A model generated the notes under the pieces. That model searched no databases, was not told the DNA's origin, and was given only the letters and a program-made list of their open reading frames with translations. From NCBI RefSeq assembly GCF_000142905.1, contig NW_013657650.1, positions 131,388 to 195,387 on the forward strand: 64,000 bases of DNA. Direction: 5' to 3'. This DNA is from Thecamonas trahens ATCC 50062 (Eukaryota > Apusozoa > Apusomonadida > Apusomonadidae). Positions 52,017 through 61,726 of this stretch are shown here, piece by piece (the stretch's first letter is position 1; each line of letters begins with the position of its first letter). The translations under genes were made by a program, and so were the position numbers.

Positions 52017-55000
52017 TCACAGGTAGTCGACAAGCAGCTCGCCGAGCGACTTGCGCCGCGACGCCCGGTCGGCTTTGGTCAGCCGGCGGACAATGTCGTC
52101 AAACGACGGCCGTCGCGCCGCCTCGCGGTGCCAGCACTCACGGATGAGCTTGGCGAGAAAGCCGGGCGCGTCCTTGGGCAGCGCCGGCCGCCCGCCTCCC
52201 GCCACCACGTCGGGGATCGACGACGTCGGCTGGACTTCGGCAAACGGCTTTTGCGAGGTGAGGATCTCCCACAGCACAATGCCGTACGAGTACACGTCGG
52301 CCTTTTCGTCATACTCTTGGTTGAGTAGGACTTCCGGCGCGATCCAGCGGACCTTGCCGGTCACGCCGGCGCAGATCGACTCATTCGACTCCTTGACAAA
52401 GGCAAGGCCAAAGTCGGCGATCTTGGCGGTAAAGTTGGCGCCCGAGATCGGGTACGCGATGAGGATGTTGTGCGACGAGAGGTCGCGGTGAATGATCTTG
52501 GGCTGCGAGCCGTGGAGGTAGCTCATTCCGCGCGCCACGTCGAGCGCAATCCGCAGCAGCCACGTGAGGTACACCCGCTGGTGCTCCACGTGCAGGAGCG
52601 AGTACAGCGAGCCGCCGCCGATAAACTCGGTCACGATGCAGAGGAATGGCGGCTGGAGGCACGCGCCGATGAGCGAGACCACGTTCGGGTGGTGGAGCTT
52701 CGAAAGAATCGCTACCTCGCGCCGGAGGCCTGCAATCACCGCACGCGTCGGCAGCGTGTCGTACTTGAGCACCTTGGCTGCCACCGTCACCCCGTTCCAG
52801 TCGCCCTTGAACACAGCCCCAAACGCGCCCTCGCCCAGCTTGACCCCGAGCTCGATGTCGTTCGGGTCGATCTCGTACTCGGAGAGCGGGCCCGTCATGT
52901 CCGACACCGCCTGGTTCTGCGGTGACGGGTCTACGGCCGACGGGCTGCTCTGGTACGACCCGCCCGAGAACGAGTCGCGCGACGGCCCGCCGCCGAGTGG
53001 CACAGACGACGCCACGTCGCGGTCGCGCGGCAGGATCCGAAGGAACGACGAGATCGACGGCGCAGACGCCGCAGCAGCCGCAGCCGCAGACGCCGCCATC
53101 GCTGCGCTCCGCCCGCGTGGAATCATCAAAAATGGTGTCGACGGGGACGTCGACGGCGTCACACCAAGCCCCGGCTGCGAGACTGCACACACACTCCGCC
53201 CGCCCGCCACTGGCAGCAGCGACGGCGGCGATGCCGACATCGAGCCCGATGATGATCCAGTGTGCCCGCCCGAGTGCTCGTCGTCGAGCACGTGGATCGC
53301 TCCAGTCACCGCCTTGGAGTACGCGCAAGTCCCAAACGACATCCGCTGGAACGGCACGCTTAGCCCGTCGTCGTCGGCATCGCCTTCATCGTCGCCGTCT
53401 TCGACATCGTCGCCGTCGTCGTCGGCGACCTCGGATGTCGACCACGACCCGACGTCGCTGCCACGCTCGCTCGCCTCGCTCGCCGCCCGCGACCGCTGCT
53501 GCGCCACGTACACCTCGGCGTACTCGGCATCATACAACGCCTGCGGCGCAAAACAGGGCTCGCGCGGCGACGTCGGCGTCGACGCCCGCGACGACGGCGT
53601 CACAGGCGCCTCTGCGCCAAGAACAGCCGACGCCGATGCCGGGCCGTACAGGCCCGCTGGAGCCTCGTACGCCGACGCCGGCCGCACGTCCGCTGCCCCT
53701 GCAGCATCAACGTATCCGTGCGCGTCGAGATCGAGTGACGACGCCCCGGCCAGCGCCGTAAACGCAACCTTGGGCGGATCCGCATAGCTCCGCCCGTAAT
53801 GGTACTGCCGCAGCATGTCGTAGCTCGACGGATTGCGCAAGTACTCGAGCGTCGACGAGACGCCCATGACCCATACCTCCCGCAGCGTCGCCTTCAGCGG
53901 GTTGCTGTACAAGTCCAGCCGAGACAGTGCCCGGCAGTGGCCCAGTGACGACGGCAGGCTCCGCACCTGGTTGTTGTTGAGGTAGAGGTACTTGAGGAAC
54001 GAGAGCGAGCCGATCGAGAGCGGGACCGTGCTCAGCGAGTTGTTCGAGACGTACAGCTCCTGCAGCGACCGCAAAGAGCCGATGTCTTCTGGCAGCTCCC
54101 GCAGCGCGTTGTTGTCGAGCGAAAGCTGGACCAGTCGCTCCAGCGCAGAAATCTCGCACGGCAGCGTCCGCAGCACGTTGTTCCGCAGCGTCAGCACCTT
54201 GAGCCCGGTCAGCGCCCCGATCGATCGCGGCAGCTCGCGGAGCTTGTTGTCCGACACGTGCAGCGTGTGCAGGCCAGTGAGTCGCCCTAGCTCCTCCGGA
54301 AGCCGCGTCAGCACATTCGAGTTGAGGTTCATCTCCTGCAGTGCGCCCAGCGCGCAGAGTTCTGCCGGAAAGTGCGCCAACCGGTTGCCCGACGCGTTGA
54401 GCTCCACTAGCACCGAGCACGCGCCAAGCCCGAGCGGAAGCGTCGTCAGCGCGTTGTTCGCCAGGTTGACAACCTCCACGCTCGCCCATGCCGACACCTC
54501 CTCCGGCAGCTTCTGTAGCTTGTTGTTCGCGAGCGAGATAAACCGGAGACCGCGCCAGCCACCCACTCCTGCAGGCAGGGCGTTGAGCTTGTTGCCCTCG
54601 AGGTTGAGGCACTCGAGCGAGCACCACGACGCCACAGCCTCGGGCAAGCTCGTTAGCCCGGCGTACTGCAGCGAGAGCTGCCGCACACCGTCGAGCGCGC
54701 CCACAAACTCGGGCAAGCTCGTCAGCTTGGTAGCATGCAGCTTGAGCACCTCGAGCTTGGGCAGCGAGCAGATCGAGCCGTGCACTTCGTTCTCTGTGCT
54801 ACCGCATGCGGCCTCTTGGAACGACAGCCGCCGCGCCACAGGCTCGTTGAGCCCGTCAAAGCCGAGAATCGCGTTGGACGAGAGGTCAATGACCCGGAGC
54901 TCGCGGCACAACGCGAGCACCTCCGGCACGCCCGTCAGCTGGTTGTGCGAGACGTCGATCCGGGTCAGCTCGCCCAAAACAGCCATCTCGCCCGGCAGCA

Positions 55001-56069
55001 CCTTGAGCAAGTTGTCGGTGAGAATGAGAACGCGAAGCTGATCTAGGAGCCCGATGGCTGGCGGCAGGACCGCAAGGTCGTTGCGCGCCAGGTCCAGATG
55101 TGTCAGCGACGCTAGCCTCCCACTCGCAGCTGCTTGCCAGATCGGCTGCAGCTTGAACTTGCGCGAGAGCCGGACTTGCGCCACCAGCGCGGAGATCTCG
55201 CCGGGCGTCAGCGGCTGGTCCTTGAACGGCGACGATGCCTGCTGTCGCCCCGACGGCGACCGTGGTGGGCTCCACCCGGCCGCGCCCGGCGGGCTTCTCA
55301 TCCGCGGCGAGACACTCAGCGACGGCGTGTACGGCCCGACCGGCGTCGTCGGCGACGTCGGCGCAACAGACCACGCGGTCGGCGTGAAAATAGAGTCTGG
55401 CGACGACGCAAGGAGCCGCGGCGACATCAGAGGCGACCGCGCCACAGAGTTTGCTGCAGCGGCTGCCGCAGCCTCAGCGGCTGCAGCCTCGGCGGCCACT
55501 GAGAGCATGTCCAACGCCAGTCGCGAACGGGCTCGCGCTGCCATGCTCACATAATCCGAGTCCGACCGACGCCGAGCATGCTCTCCAGACCCGCCAGACC
55601 CGCCAGACGACGCGTGTCGCGCCTTGGGACGCCGCACCCCGCGTCCACCCGCACGCCCGGACGAAATCGGCCTCGGCTGCGTCACAGATGTAGGCGGCGC
55701 CGGCGACGTCGGCTCAGACGCCGGCAGCCCCAAGCTTGGCTTTGCCGCTCCAAGCCTTGCCCGCCGCGTCACCGCCACCGGCGCCGGCGAGTCGGTCGGC
55801 GTCGGGTTCGACGTCACGTTGGGCGTAGGCGGCGCCAAGAGCTCATGCTTGCGCCCCGCCCGCTCTCTGCGAGCCCCAAGGTCAATGTGCTTCAGCAGCG
55901 AGAGCAACTCGGCCACCACCGGCCGCGACGACGACAGTCGGTGGTCATTAACCACCAGCGAGCCCGTGGCTATGGCCTTGGCCACCAGCTCCGCCAGTTC
56001 CTGCTCGCCCACCGGCCCCACGACCCACACACATACACACCACACACAGCCGCACACAACCATGCCCAT
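52017..56069 (-). CDS. Cytosolic LRR-TKL protein kinase
   Basis: About 1,350 residues. A disordered, Ser/Pro-rich N-terminus (about 1-300) precedes some 16 leucine-rich repeats (about 310-690; LTHLDLARNDLAVLPPAIG, LRFISLANNKLQKLPEEVS). A Ser-rich linker leads to a TKL kinase (about 1050-1320) with GEGAFGAVFKGDW, the VAIK-type lysine in AAKVLK, HRDLSSHNILI, DFG and GKVRWIAPEVL. All catalytic residues are present. There is no ROC GTPase domain, so it is not a ROCO kinase. The architecture resembles amoebozoan and apusozoan LRR-TKL kinases. The first 23 codons (MGMVVCGCVWCVCVWVVGPV) come from TG-rich DNA and may be an unspliced 60-base in-frame intron or leader; the real start may differ. Confidence 0.85.
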   Translation of the reverse strand: MGMVVCGCVWCVCVWVVGPVGEQELAELVAKAIATGSLVVNDHRLSSSRPVVAELLSLLKHIDLGARRERAGRKHELLAPPTPNVTSNPTPTDSPAPVAVTRRARLGAAKPSLGLPASEPTSPAPPTSVTQPRPISSGRAGGRGVRRPKARHASSGGSGGSGEHARRRSDSDYVSMAARARSRLALDMLSVAAEAAAAEAAAAAAANSVARSPLMSPRLLASSPDSIFTPTAWSVAPTSPTTPVGPYTPSLSVSPRMRSPPGAAGWSPPRSPSGRQQASSPFKDQPLTPGEISALVAQVRLSRKFKLQPIWQAAASGRLASLTHLDLARNDLAVLPPAIGLLDQLRVLILTDNLLKVLPGEMAVLGELTRIDVSHNQLTGVPEVLALCRELRVIDLSSNAILGFDGLNEPVARRLSFQEAACGSTENEVHGSICSLPKLEVLKLHATKLTSLPEFVGALDGVRQLSLQYAGLTSLPEAVASWCSLECLNLEGNKLNALPAGVGGWRGLRFISLANNKLQKLPEEVSAWASVEVVNLANNALTTLPLGLGACSVLVELNASGNRLAHFPAELCALGALQEMNLNSNVLTRLPEELGRLTGLHTLHVSDNKLRELPRSIGALTGLKVLTLRNNVLRTLPCEISALERLVQLSLDNNALRELPEDIGSLRSLQELYVSNNSLSTVPLSIGSLSFLKYLYLNNNQVRSLPSSLGHCRALSRLDLYSNPLKATLREVWVMGVSSTLEYLRNPSSYDMLRQYHYGRSYADPPKVAFTALAGASSLDLDAHGYVDAAGAADVRPASAYEAPAGLYGPASASAVLGAEAPVTPSSRASTPTSPREPCFAPQALYDAEYAEVYVAQQRSRAASEASERGSDVGSWSTSEVADDDGDDVEDGDDEGDADDDGLSVPFQRMSFGTCAYSKAVTGAIHVLDDEHSGGHTGSSSGSMSASPPSLLPVAGGRSVCAVSQPGLGVTPSTSPSTPFLMIPRGRSAAMAASAAAAAAASAPSISSFLRILPRDRDVASSVPLGGGPSRDSFSGGSYQSSPSAVDPSPQNQAVSDMTGPLSEYEIDPNDIELGVKLGEGAFGAVFKGDWNGVTVAAKVLKYDTLPTRAVIAGLRREVAILSKLHHPNVVSLIGACLQPPFLCIVTEFIGGGSLYSLLHVEHQRVYLTWLLRIALDVARGMSYLHGSQPKIIHRDLSSHNILIAYPISGANFTAKIADFGLAFVKESNESICAGVTGKVRWIAPEVLLNQEYDEKADVYSYGIVLWEILTSQKPFAEVQPTSSIPDVVAGGGRPALPKDAPGFLAKLIRECWHREAARRPSFDDIVRRLTKADRASRRKSLGELLVDYL

Positions 56070-56883
56070 GGTGAGTCCCTTGCCCTCTGCTACCTCTCAC
56101 AGCTGGCCTCGCCCACACCCACAAAGAACACCACCACGCCACGGTCGTGCAAATTTGCCCGCTCCCGCTCCGCCCTGCCTCACTGGCAAGCAAGCCCATT
56201 GAGACACCATGCATTATTCGGGAGGGCGGGGGGGGGGGGGGGGCAGCTCTCAATTAACTCTCGTTCACCATAATGGTTTGGTCGTAACGGGGGAGGGGGG
56301 GGGGGGCGACGCGTCCAGCTGTGACCATATATATGCATTGCCCAACATAAAGTGAAACGAGCCCCAACCTATGGGGGGGACCAAGAAACCCCGGGGGATT
56401 GACGTGCCAGAACGCGGGGGCCCCCCCCCCCCCAGTGGTCCCCGGGGGGGGGGGGGGGGGGGGGGGATTGCTGTGATGGTCTGACAACGATATATAGGAC
56501 TAACTTACGCATGTATGGTCTTGGGAGAGGTCAAGCGGCCCCGTGACCGAGCCGGCGTCCCCCATGCCAACGGCTGGAAGAGACGTGTTGCCTCGCCTGT
56601 CCGCCTGTTGGCTTGTCTTGCTTTCCTCCGTCCAAAGAGCGACTTGGGACTCACGTGCCGAAAGGGCCGAGACAGGTTTTTTCAGCAATTTTTGTCTCGA
56701 ATAGCAGCACCCTCCTCTCTGGCCGCTCCATCTGTTGGCTTCCCCACGCCTACAACGACGCACGAGTGTGTATCAACGTGTTTGCCAGAAGGCTTCAAAA
56801 TATACTCAAGCGCTCGCTGCTTAGTAGTTTAGTAGCGGCCGCCGGCAGGGAGCGGCCTCGCCGACGACACTTTGCCGGCCGCT
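56070..56883. other. Unexplained intergenic region with extreme G and C runs
   Basis: 814 bases between two minus-strand genes. It holds G16 (56228-56243), another G-rich run near 56293, and G5-C13-gap-G23 at 56416-56466. It also contains AT-richer patches (CATATATATGCATTG near 56325; GATATATAGGAC near 56489) and a perfect seven-base hairpin around 56667-56698. I find no convincing protein or known RNA. It may be promoter, leader or an unrecognised noncoding RNA. Confidence 0.4.
56416..56466. repeat. G5-C13 ... G23 self-complementary homopolymers
   Basis: Adjacent G5 and C13 runs are separated by about ten bases from C3-G23. The C13 and G23 blocks can pair into an all-GC hairpin. Exact run lengths are unreliable in such sequence. 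Confidence 0.85.
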
Positions 56884-58182
56884 TCACTCGCCCGACGCCG
56901 GAGCACGGAGCTGGAGCGTGTCGGCGGTGACGACGGCGGCACGCGGGGTGTTGGGCATGGATGGCGTCTGCGCCCCAGATCGGAGTCGCGGCGTGCCCGA
57001 GCGCGAGCCGCCGGCTGAAGGCGGCAGCACGACCGAGGTCGGCGCCGCGCGGCGCCGCTGCCGACTTGCGCTGCCGGCCGATGACGAGCCACGCGCCTGG
57101 ATCGACGACGACGCCGCCTCAAACGCCGACAGCGCTCGGGTATTGCTCGCTTGGTTGCGGGCCACGGCAAGGTCGTCTAGTGCGTCGTGAGTGGCGAGCG
57201 GCAAGTCGTCGTCGATCATCGACAGCGTCGGATCCGACAGCGAGCACCCGGCCGTCCGCTTGGCCGACTGGTACCGGCTGTGTGCGTCCTCGACGCCCGA
57301 CGGGTCGAACACGTTCATCAGCGTGTCGGCCGTCTGTAGCGGACGAGGTGGTGCGGCACCCGGTGCCACAGCCACCGCCCTCGCAACCTCCTCGACCTCG
57401 CCGAGCGCGAGAACTGCGTGGAACGAAAACGCGTCGCGGGTGAGCCAGAGCGAGCGGAAGACGTGAAACGGGTCGTCGAGCCCTAGCGCAGACGCGCTCA
57501 CAGCAAGCTTACGAATGGCTGCAAAGATCGGGAGCGTGACCTTGATCCGACACGCGTCGAGCTCGTTCTGCGTCGCGTACAGCAGATACATCAGATACAG
57601 CATGGTGATGCGTGTGTGGAGCGGATGGTGCGGGAGGACAAAGTACGGAAGAATGTACGAGAACAAGCCGTCGATAAAGTCCTCATTTGGCAGTGCATTC
57701 GGTCGCCCGTGATGGATGTACGACATCTGCAGCGTCCGCCATGTCTCCTTGAACAGCCCGAACCGGAGACTCAGGATCCGCGACCGCGCATCGTCCGTCT
57801 CCTCGCCCTTGCCCTCGCCAGACTGACTTCCCAATCCACCAAGCCTGGCATCCATGCCCCCGCCCACCACGTCCATGCCCATGTCCAGGCCCGTCGGGCT
57901 CGCCTCGGTCCCCGCCTCGGTCCCGGCCTCGGTCCTGGCCTCGGTCCCGGCCTCGACTCGGGCCTTCACCGCCGCCAGATACGTGGCCACACACCGGCGC
58001 AGATCACCGATGTGCGGCTCTAGCTGCTTGGTATCAAACCGATACAACACCATCCTCCGTGCCCGGTTCTTGGTAATGGCCGCTCGCCGCTTCTTGGCCT
58101 GTTGGACCTGCATCCGCCGCTGCGCCGCCGCCTGAACAGCCGCCTCGGACAGCCGCGGTACGCCTCCACGTCCTCGCGACAT
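56884..58182 (-). CDS. SNAPC1: snRNA-activating protein complex subunit 1 (SNAP43 family)
   Basis: SNAPc binds the proximal sequence element of snRNA promoters and directs Pol II and Pol III transcription of U snRNA genes. The conserved SNAP43 core is at about residues 75-300: RFGLFKETWRTLQMSYIHHG, DFIDGLFSYILPYFVLPHHP, ITMLYLMYLLYATQ, KVTLPIFAAIRKL and HVFRSLWLTRDAFSFHAV. It follows the human protein segment by segment. An acidic spacer with a Gly-Thr-Glu-Ala repeat interrupts the N-terminal part, and the C-terminus is low complexity. The product is 432 residues from the ATG at 58182. It implies promoter-specific snRNA transcription in this organism. Confidence 0.85.
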   Translation of the reverse strand: MSRGRGGVPRLSEAAVQAAAQRRMQVQQAKKRRAAITKNRARRMVLYRFDTKQLEPHIGDLRRCVATYLAAVKARVEAGTEARTEAGTEAGTEASPTGLDMGMDVVGGGMDARLGGLGSQSGEGKGEETDDARSRILSLRFGLFKETWRTLQMSYIHHGRPNALPNEDFIDGLFSYILPYFVLPHHPLHTRITMLYLMYLLYATQNELDACRIKVTLPIFAAIRKLAVSASALGLDDPFHVFRSLWLTRDAFSFHAVLALGEVEEVARAVAVAPGAAPPRPLQTADTLMNVFDPSGVEDAHSRYQSAKRTAGCSLSDPTLSMIDDDLPLATHDALDDLAVARNQASNTRALSAFEAASSSIQARGSSSAGSASRQRRRAAPTSVVLPPSAGGSRSGTPRLRSGAQTPSMPNTPRAAVVTADTLQLRAPASGE

Positions 58183-58214
58183 TGCTCCTCCCTCACGTAT
58201 ACCCGCTACCCTTT

Positions 58215-58260
58215 GGCTCTGGCTCTGGCTCTGGCTGTGGCTGTGGCTGTGGCTGTGGCT
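58215..58260. repeat. GGCTCT/GGCTGT hexanucleotide repeat
   Basis: About eight six-base units upstream of the SNAPC1 start, outside the chosen coding region. Confidence 0.9.
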
Positions 58261-58555
58261 AACAGCTCTTTCTCCTTGCGCAGAGCGACAAGTGCCGCTG
58301 CTATCGCTGCTGGGGCTGGGGCTGGTGCCCTCTGCCGCTGCCGCTGCCGCCGGCGAGCAGACGAGTCGCCCAATTTCGGGCTGCGCAGCACGGAGCGCAG
58401 TGAGGTTCGCGCGCGTGGGCAACCACCACGGTCTGTTTCATTGAGCGCTACTCGCCTGCAGTATGCTTGTCATCGTCGACGATTCTGTCGGGCGGGTGCG
58501 GCTTTCGGTTGATCACAGGCACAGCAATGCCTCATCCAATCGCGGGTGGGGTGGG

Positions 58556-59956
58556 CTAGACATGGACTTCGACAGGCTCAAACTTGGTCGAGCGCGGCCT
58601 GATCATCATGTCAACAAGATCGTCAACAGCGACAAACTCCGACGGGTTGGCACGGGCTTTGGCGGCCGCCGACGGCGGGGAGGTCGGACTCGTGGCGGGC
58701 AACGCTTCCGGGAGGAGGACCGAGGCTGGGACCAAAGTCGAACCCGAGCCTGCTGCGGCGAGCCGCGCCGACGCGACCTCGTTCTCGATGGTCGTCGGCT
58801 GATAAGGAAAGTCGACAAGGATACGCCGGCGCTCGCCCGAGTAAGTGAGCGTCGGTGGGCGCGGGCGGACGTCGTGTCGGAACCGCAGCTTGGTGAGTCC
58901 GTCGTCGAGATGGGCCTTGTAGCCGGCGTTGGCATACAGCGCGTTGTCGTCCATGATGTCGACAAGCTCAGCCGGCGCCTCGGCGTGGACGGTGCCAGAG
59001 TCTGCTGCGTCGGCCTGAGCCACCGATGCCGCGGCCTTGACGGCGGCCACGGTGGCGGCGGCGGTCGAAGGCCGGATGCCGCGGGCGGCTGCTGCTGCTG
59101 TTGTCGCCTCCACACGGTCGAGAATCCGCTGCCGGCGATCGGGAATGGCCGACGCTGTCGCCGGCCGCGCCGACACTGTCTCTCGCCATCTACGCCGGGC
59201 CCCATCCGACTGCCGCATCACCCGATCGACGGCAGAGTCGAGCTCGGTCGTCGAGCAGTGGGTATTGGGCTTACCCTCGTCAGAAGGGTGGCCTGCGTCG
59301 TCGCCATACCGGCGAGTATACATGGTCATCAAATCGTCGGGCGTCACGTCCGGTCCGAGGTGGCGCTTGAGGACAGCGTCGGGCACCTTGCCTGACACCA
59401 TGGCGTCAAGGATGCAGTACGCGTCTGGCGTCATGTTGTACTCGCCCATCGACCGCTTGAGGCGCTCGAGAATAACGCCCTCGACCCCGTAACGGTCGCC
59501 GCGGACCGAGAACTTGCGGCTCGCCAGCGACGCTGCGTGCAAATCGGGCGCAAGCCGCGCCCGTGCCACAGAACCCGAGTATCCAAAGGCGTGCACCTTG
59601 GGCAGCTTGGGCGTGACAAACTGCGAGCGGACGCCACGCGCGAGCTCGTACGCTTGAATGTGCATCTCGGCCGCCGACTGGGTGACGTCGGCATTGAACC
59701 GGGCTGATTGCTCGCGGACATGTGCCGTCCGCCGGCCCGAGGCAAACAGCTCGTGTGTCCCGTCCGCAAACTGCGCCTCCCACGCCGACCGGATCGCCCT
59801 CTTGTTCGATCCGCCGCCGCATGAGCCCATCATCCTCGCTCCCGCCGTGACTGGTCGCTTTCGCCGCCGCCGGGCCTGGCCCTGCTGCTGCCCCGCCGCC
59901 ACCTGCGACGGCCCGGACTTCCGTGAGGAGCTCTTCCGCTTCTGCCGCGGCGCCAT
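58556..59956 (-). CDS. Basic protein of unknown function
   Basis: At least 466 residues from the ATG at 59956. The N-terminus is highly basic (MAPRQKRKSSSRKSGPSQVA). A more ordered middle follows (FADGTHELFASGRRTAHVRE; ERLKRSMGEYNMTPDAYCIL), with DDLMTMYTRRYGDD after it. Further on is VSARPATASAIPDRRQRILD, a style common in flagellar and ciliary proteins, but no family is recognised. The true start may be further upstream: adding one T near 60022 would join an Arg/Ser/Gly-rich segment beginning at an ATG at 60288. I do not rely on that extension. Confidence 0.6.
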   Translation of the reverse strand: MAPRQKRKSSSRKSGPSQVAAGQQQGQARRRRKRPVTAGARMMGSCGGGSNKRAIRSAWEAQFADGTHELFASGRRTAHVREQSARFNADVTQSAAEMHIQAYELARGVRSQFVTPKLPKVHAFGYSGSVARARLAPDLHAASLASRKFSVRGDRYGVEGVILERLKRSMGEYNMTPDAYCILDAMVSGKVPDAVLKRHLGPDVTPDDLMTMYTRRYGDDAGHPSDEGKPNTHCSTTELDSAVDRVMRQSDGARRRWRETVSARPATASAIPDRRQRILDRVEATTAAAAARGIRPSTAAATVAAVKAAASVAQADAADSGTVHAEAPAELVDIMDDNALYANAGYKAHLDDGLTKLRFRHDVRPRPPTLTYSGERRRILVDFPYQPTTIENEVASARLAAAGSGSTLVPASVLLPEALPATSPTSPPSAAAKARANPSEFVAVDDLVDMMIRPRSTKFEPVEVHV

Positions 59957-60500
59957 CGGACGGGAAGCCGGCGCGCCCGACGACCTCGCTATAGTGTTCG
60001 ACCTCGCCGATGCTGCCCGCTTGCCCAACTTTGTCCCCGCCTGCCCGTACTGTTTTGGACACCACCGCTGCGCTTCTGTCTCCGACCTGCTGCCGATGTG
60101 CCACTTGCGCCCGTTGCGCCGCTTGCGCCGCTTGCTCGTTCTGCCGACGACCGTTGACCCGACCTGGCTGCGGACGCCAAAGCCGCTGGCGAGTTGTCTT
60201 TGCCACGGCTAGGTGGAGCAGTACATGGCCGCTGTGCATATGGTCGTTGACTTCCGTAGGTCTTTCCGCGCGTCTCGATACGCGACATCCCCGCCCCTGT
60301 AGCGAGCGTCGAGTGTGGTGGCTGGTCGGCAGCGGGTGGCGAGCGGCAATGGTCATCATCACACGCCAAATTGACATCTCAAGTACGGTGCGGCGCGTTG
60401 CTTGCGAGCGCGAGAGGTAAGATCGGCGACATTTGATCACACCAGAAGCCACCCTTGTATGATGGCTATGTGGCTCACGTTGGCTGTGAGGGGTTTTTTG

Positions 60501-60562
<62 letters not shown>

Positions 60563-60737
60563 GAAGGGGTCGGGGACAATGGTCCGGTAGACTGCGCAAC
60601 CTACTGCTACAGGCAAATGCAATTGTGGCTGCGATGTGCCAGCATGGGACGCATGCTGATCAAAGCAAGAACAGGAGTGTTGGCGCATGGGGTGGGCACA
60701 TCATCGGGTCGGGCGATGCAGCTGGTACCAGGCTGGA
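59957..60737. other. Region between two minus-strand genes, with TG repeat
   Basis: Contains a possible N-terminal extension of the preceding basic protein (to 60288), a long TG repeat (60502-60563), and otherwise unexplained sequence up to the tail-anchored protein stop at 60738. No separate gene is convincing. Confidence 0.35.
60502..60563. repeat. (TG)n microsatellite
   Basis: About 30 TG units with one interruption near the end, in the probable promoter region of the basic protein gene. Confidence 0.95.
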
Positions 60738-61484
60738 TCAAGAGCTCGACGGCTCGAGCGAGTGAACCACAGTGGCCATGCGGAGGCCAAGAAAAAACAC
60801 CAGGACAAGCACAACCACAAAGGGGAGCCATTGGTAGCACGAGGCCGGTGGCGGCTTGCGTGATCTCAGCTGCGATGAGCGAATGTGCGCGGTAACCGGG
60901 TGGCTCGCGGCAATCTCATCAGCCACGGCACGGAGATCTGCAAGGAGCATGGCCTTGGACGTCCGCGGTTCGGCGTAGGCGTCTGCAACGTCGAGCAGCC
61001 GGACGCGAACAGCAGCCAGCGAAGCGATGGCGCCAGATGAGGCGTCGTCGCTGCTCCCTCCACTCTCACTTGCGGCAACCTCTGCCGCACGATCTGCAGC
61101 CTCCTGCACAGCCTTCTCGGCTGCAACATGGGCCCGCTCGAGCTCAGCCTCACGTGCAAGGACAACCTTGCGCAGGGCATGGATCTGCTTGTTAGCGACC
61201 TCGACCGAGGTGGCGAGGTGATGAGCACGATCATCCAAGTCGGCATAGGCTCGATTGGCTGCGTCGAGCTTGGCCTGCAGCTCCATCGCCTGGGCTTCAA
61301 ACGCGTGGGCCATCTTGGTCGCCTCAAAGGTAGCGTGCTGCGCCCCCGTCCGCAGCTCGCCGATGACCGCCAGAAGGAACTCGCGCTCGGCCTCGCGGTC
61401 TGCCAGCTGGCTGCACTGCGCAACGAGCACAGACATGGGCTCCTCCACCAGTCCCTCTCCGCCCGACATCTTGCTGTCGTCCAT
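60738..61484 (-). CDS. Tail-anchored coiled-coil protein
   Basis: 248 residues from the ATG at 61484 (MDDSKMSGGEGLVEEPMSVL). Residues about 25-140 are a long charged helix likely to form a coiled coil (ELQAKLDAANRAYADLDDRA, HALRKVVLAREAELERAHVA). Near the C-terminus there is one hydrophobic helix (YQWLPFVVVLVLVFFLGLRM) followed by a short tail, the layout of a tail-anchored membrane protein. Such proteins often act in vesicle tethering or organelle contact; no specific family is recognised. Confidence 0.6.
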   Translation of the reverse strand: MDDSKMSGGEGLVEEPMSVLVAQCSQLADREAEREFLLAVIGELRTGAQHATFEATKMAHAFEAQAMELQAKLDAANRAYADLDDRAHHLATSVEVANKQIHALRKVVLAREAELERAHVAAEKAVQEAADRAAEVAASESGGSSDDASSGAIASLAAVRVRLLDVADAYAEPRTSKAMLLADLRAVADEIAASHPVTAHIRSSQLRSRKPPPASCYQWLPFVVVLVLVFFLGLRMATVVHSLEPSSS

Positions 61485-61726
61485 GTCTCGAGGGCCGGGT
61501 GTCGTCGCCGTGGGGGATGAGTGCGGTGGAGGTAGCGCTGTCTGCGGCGAGTTGCGGCGAGTCGGGGGGGGAGGCCGCAGCCGACGAGATGGGCGCGCGG
61601 CCTGATGCGGTTGCAGAGGGCAAGGTGGATAGAGCGCTCGAAAAGGGAATGACTGGGGGAGGGGAGGGGAGGAGAGGGGGGGAGGGGGGGGCATCTTTGA
61701 CTGCTGCTCGTCTACAGAGGTGGGGG

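Noticed and set aside
56515-56832. Possible small plus-strand gene at 56.5-56.8 kb
   Set aside because: No signal peptide, no motif, and composition like noncoding sequence; not enough to call.
59658-60212. Plus-strand frame with CPYCFGHH-like zinc-finger residues
   Set aside because: It lies opposite the basic protein gene and has no consistent metal-binding spacing; most likely a shadow.
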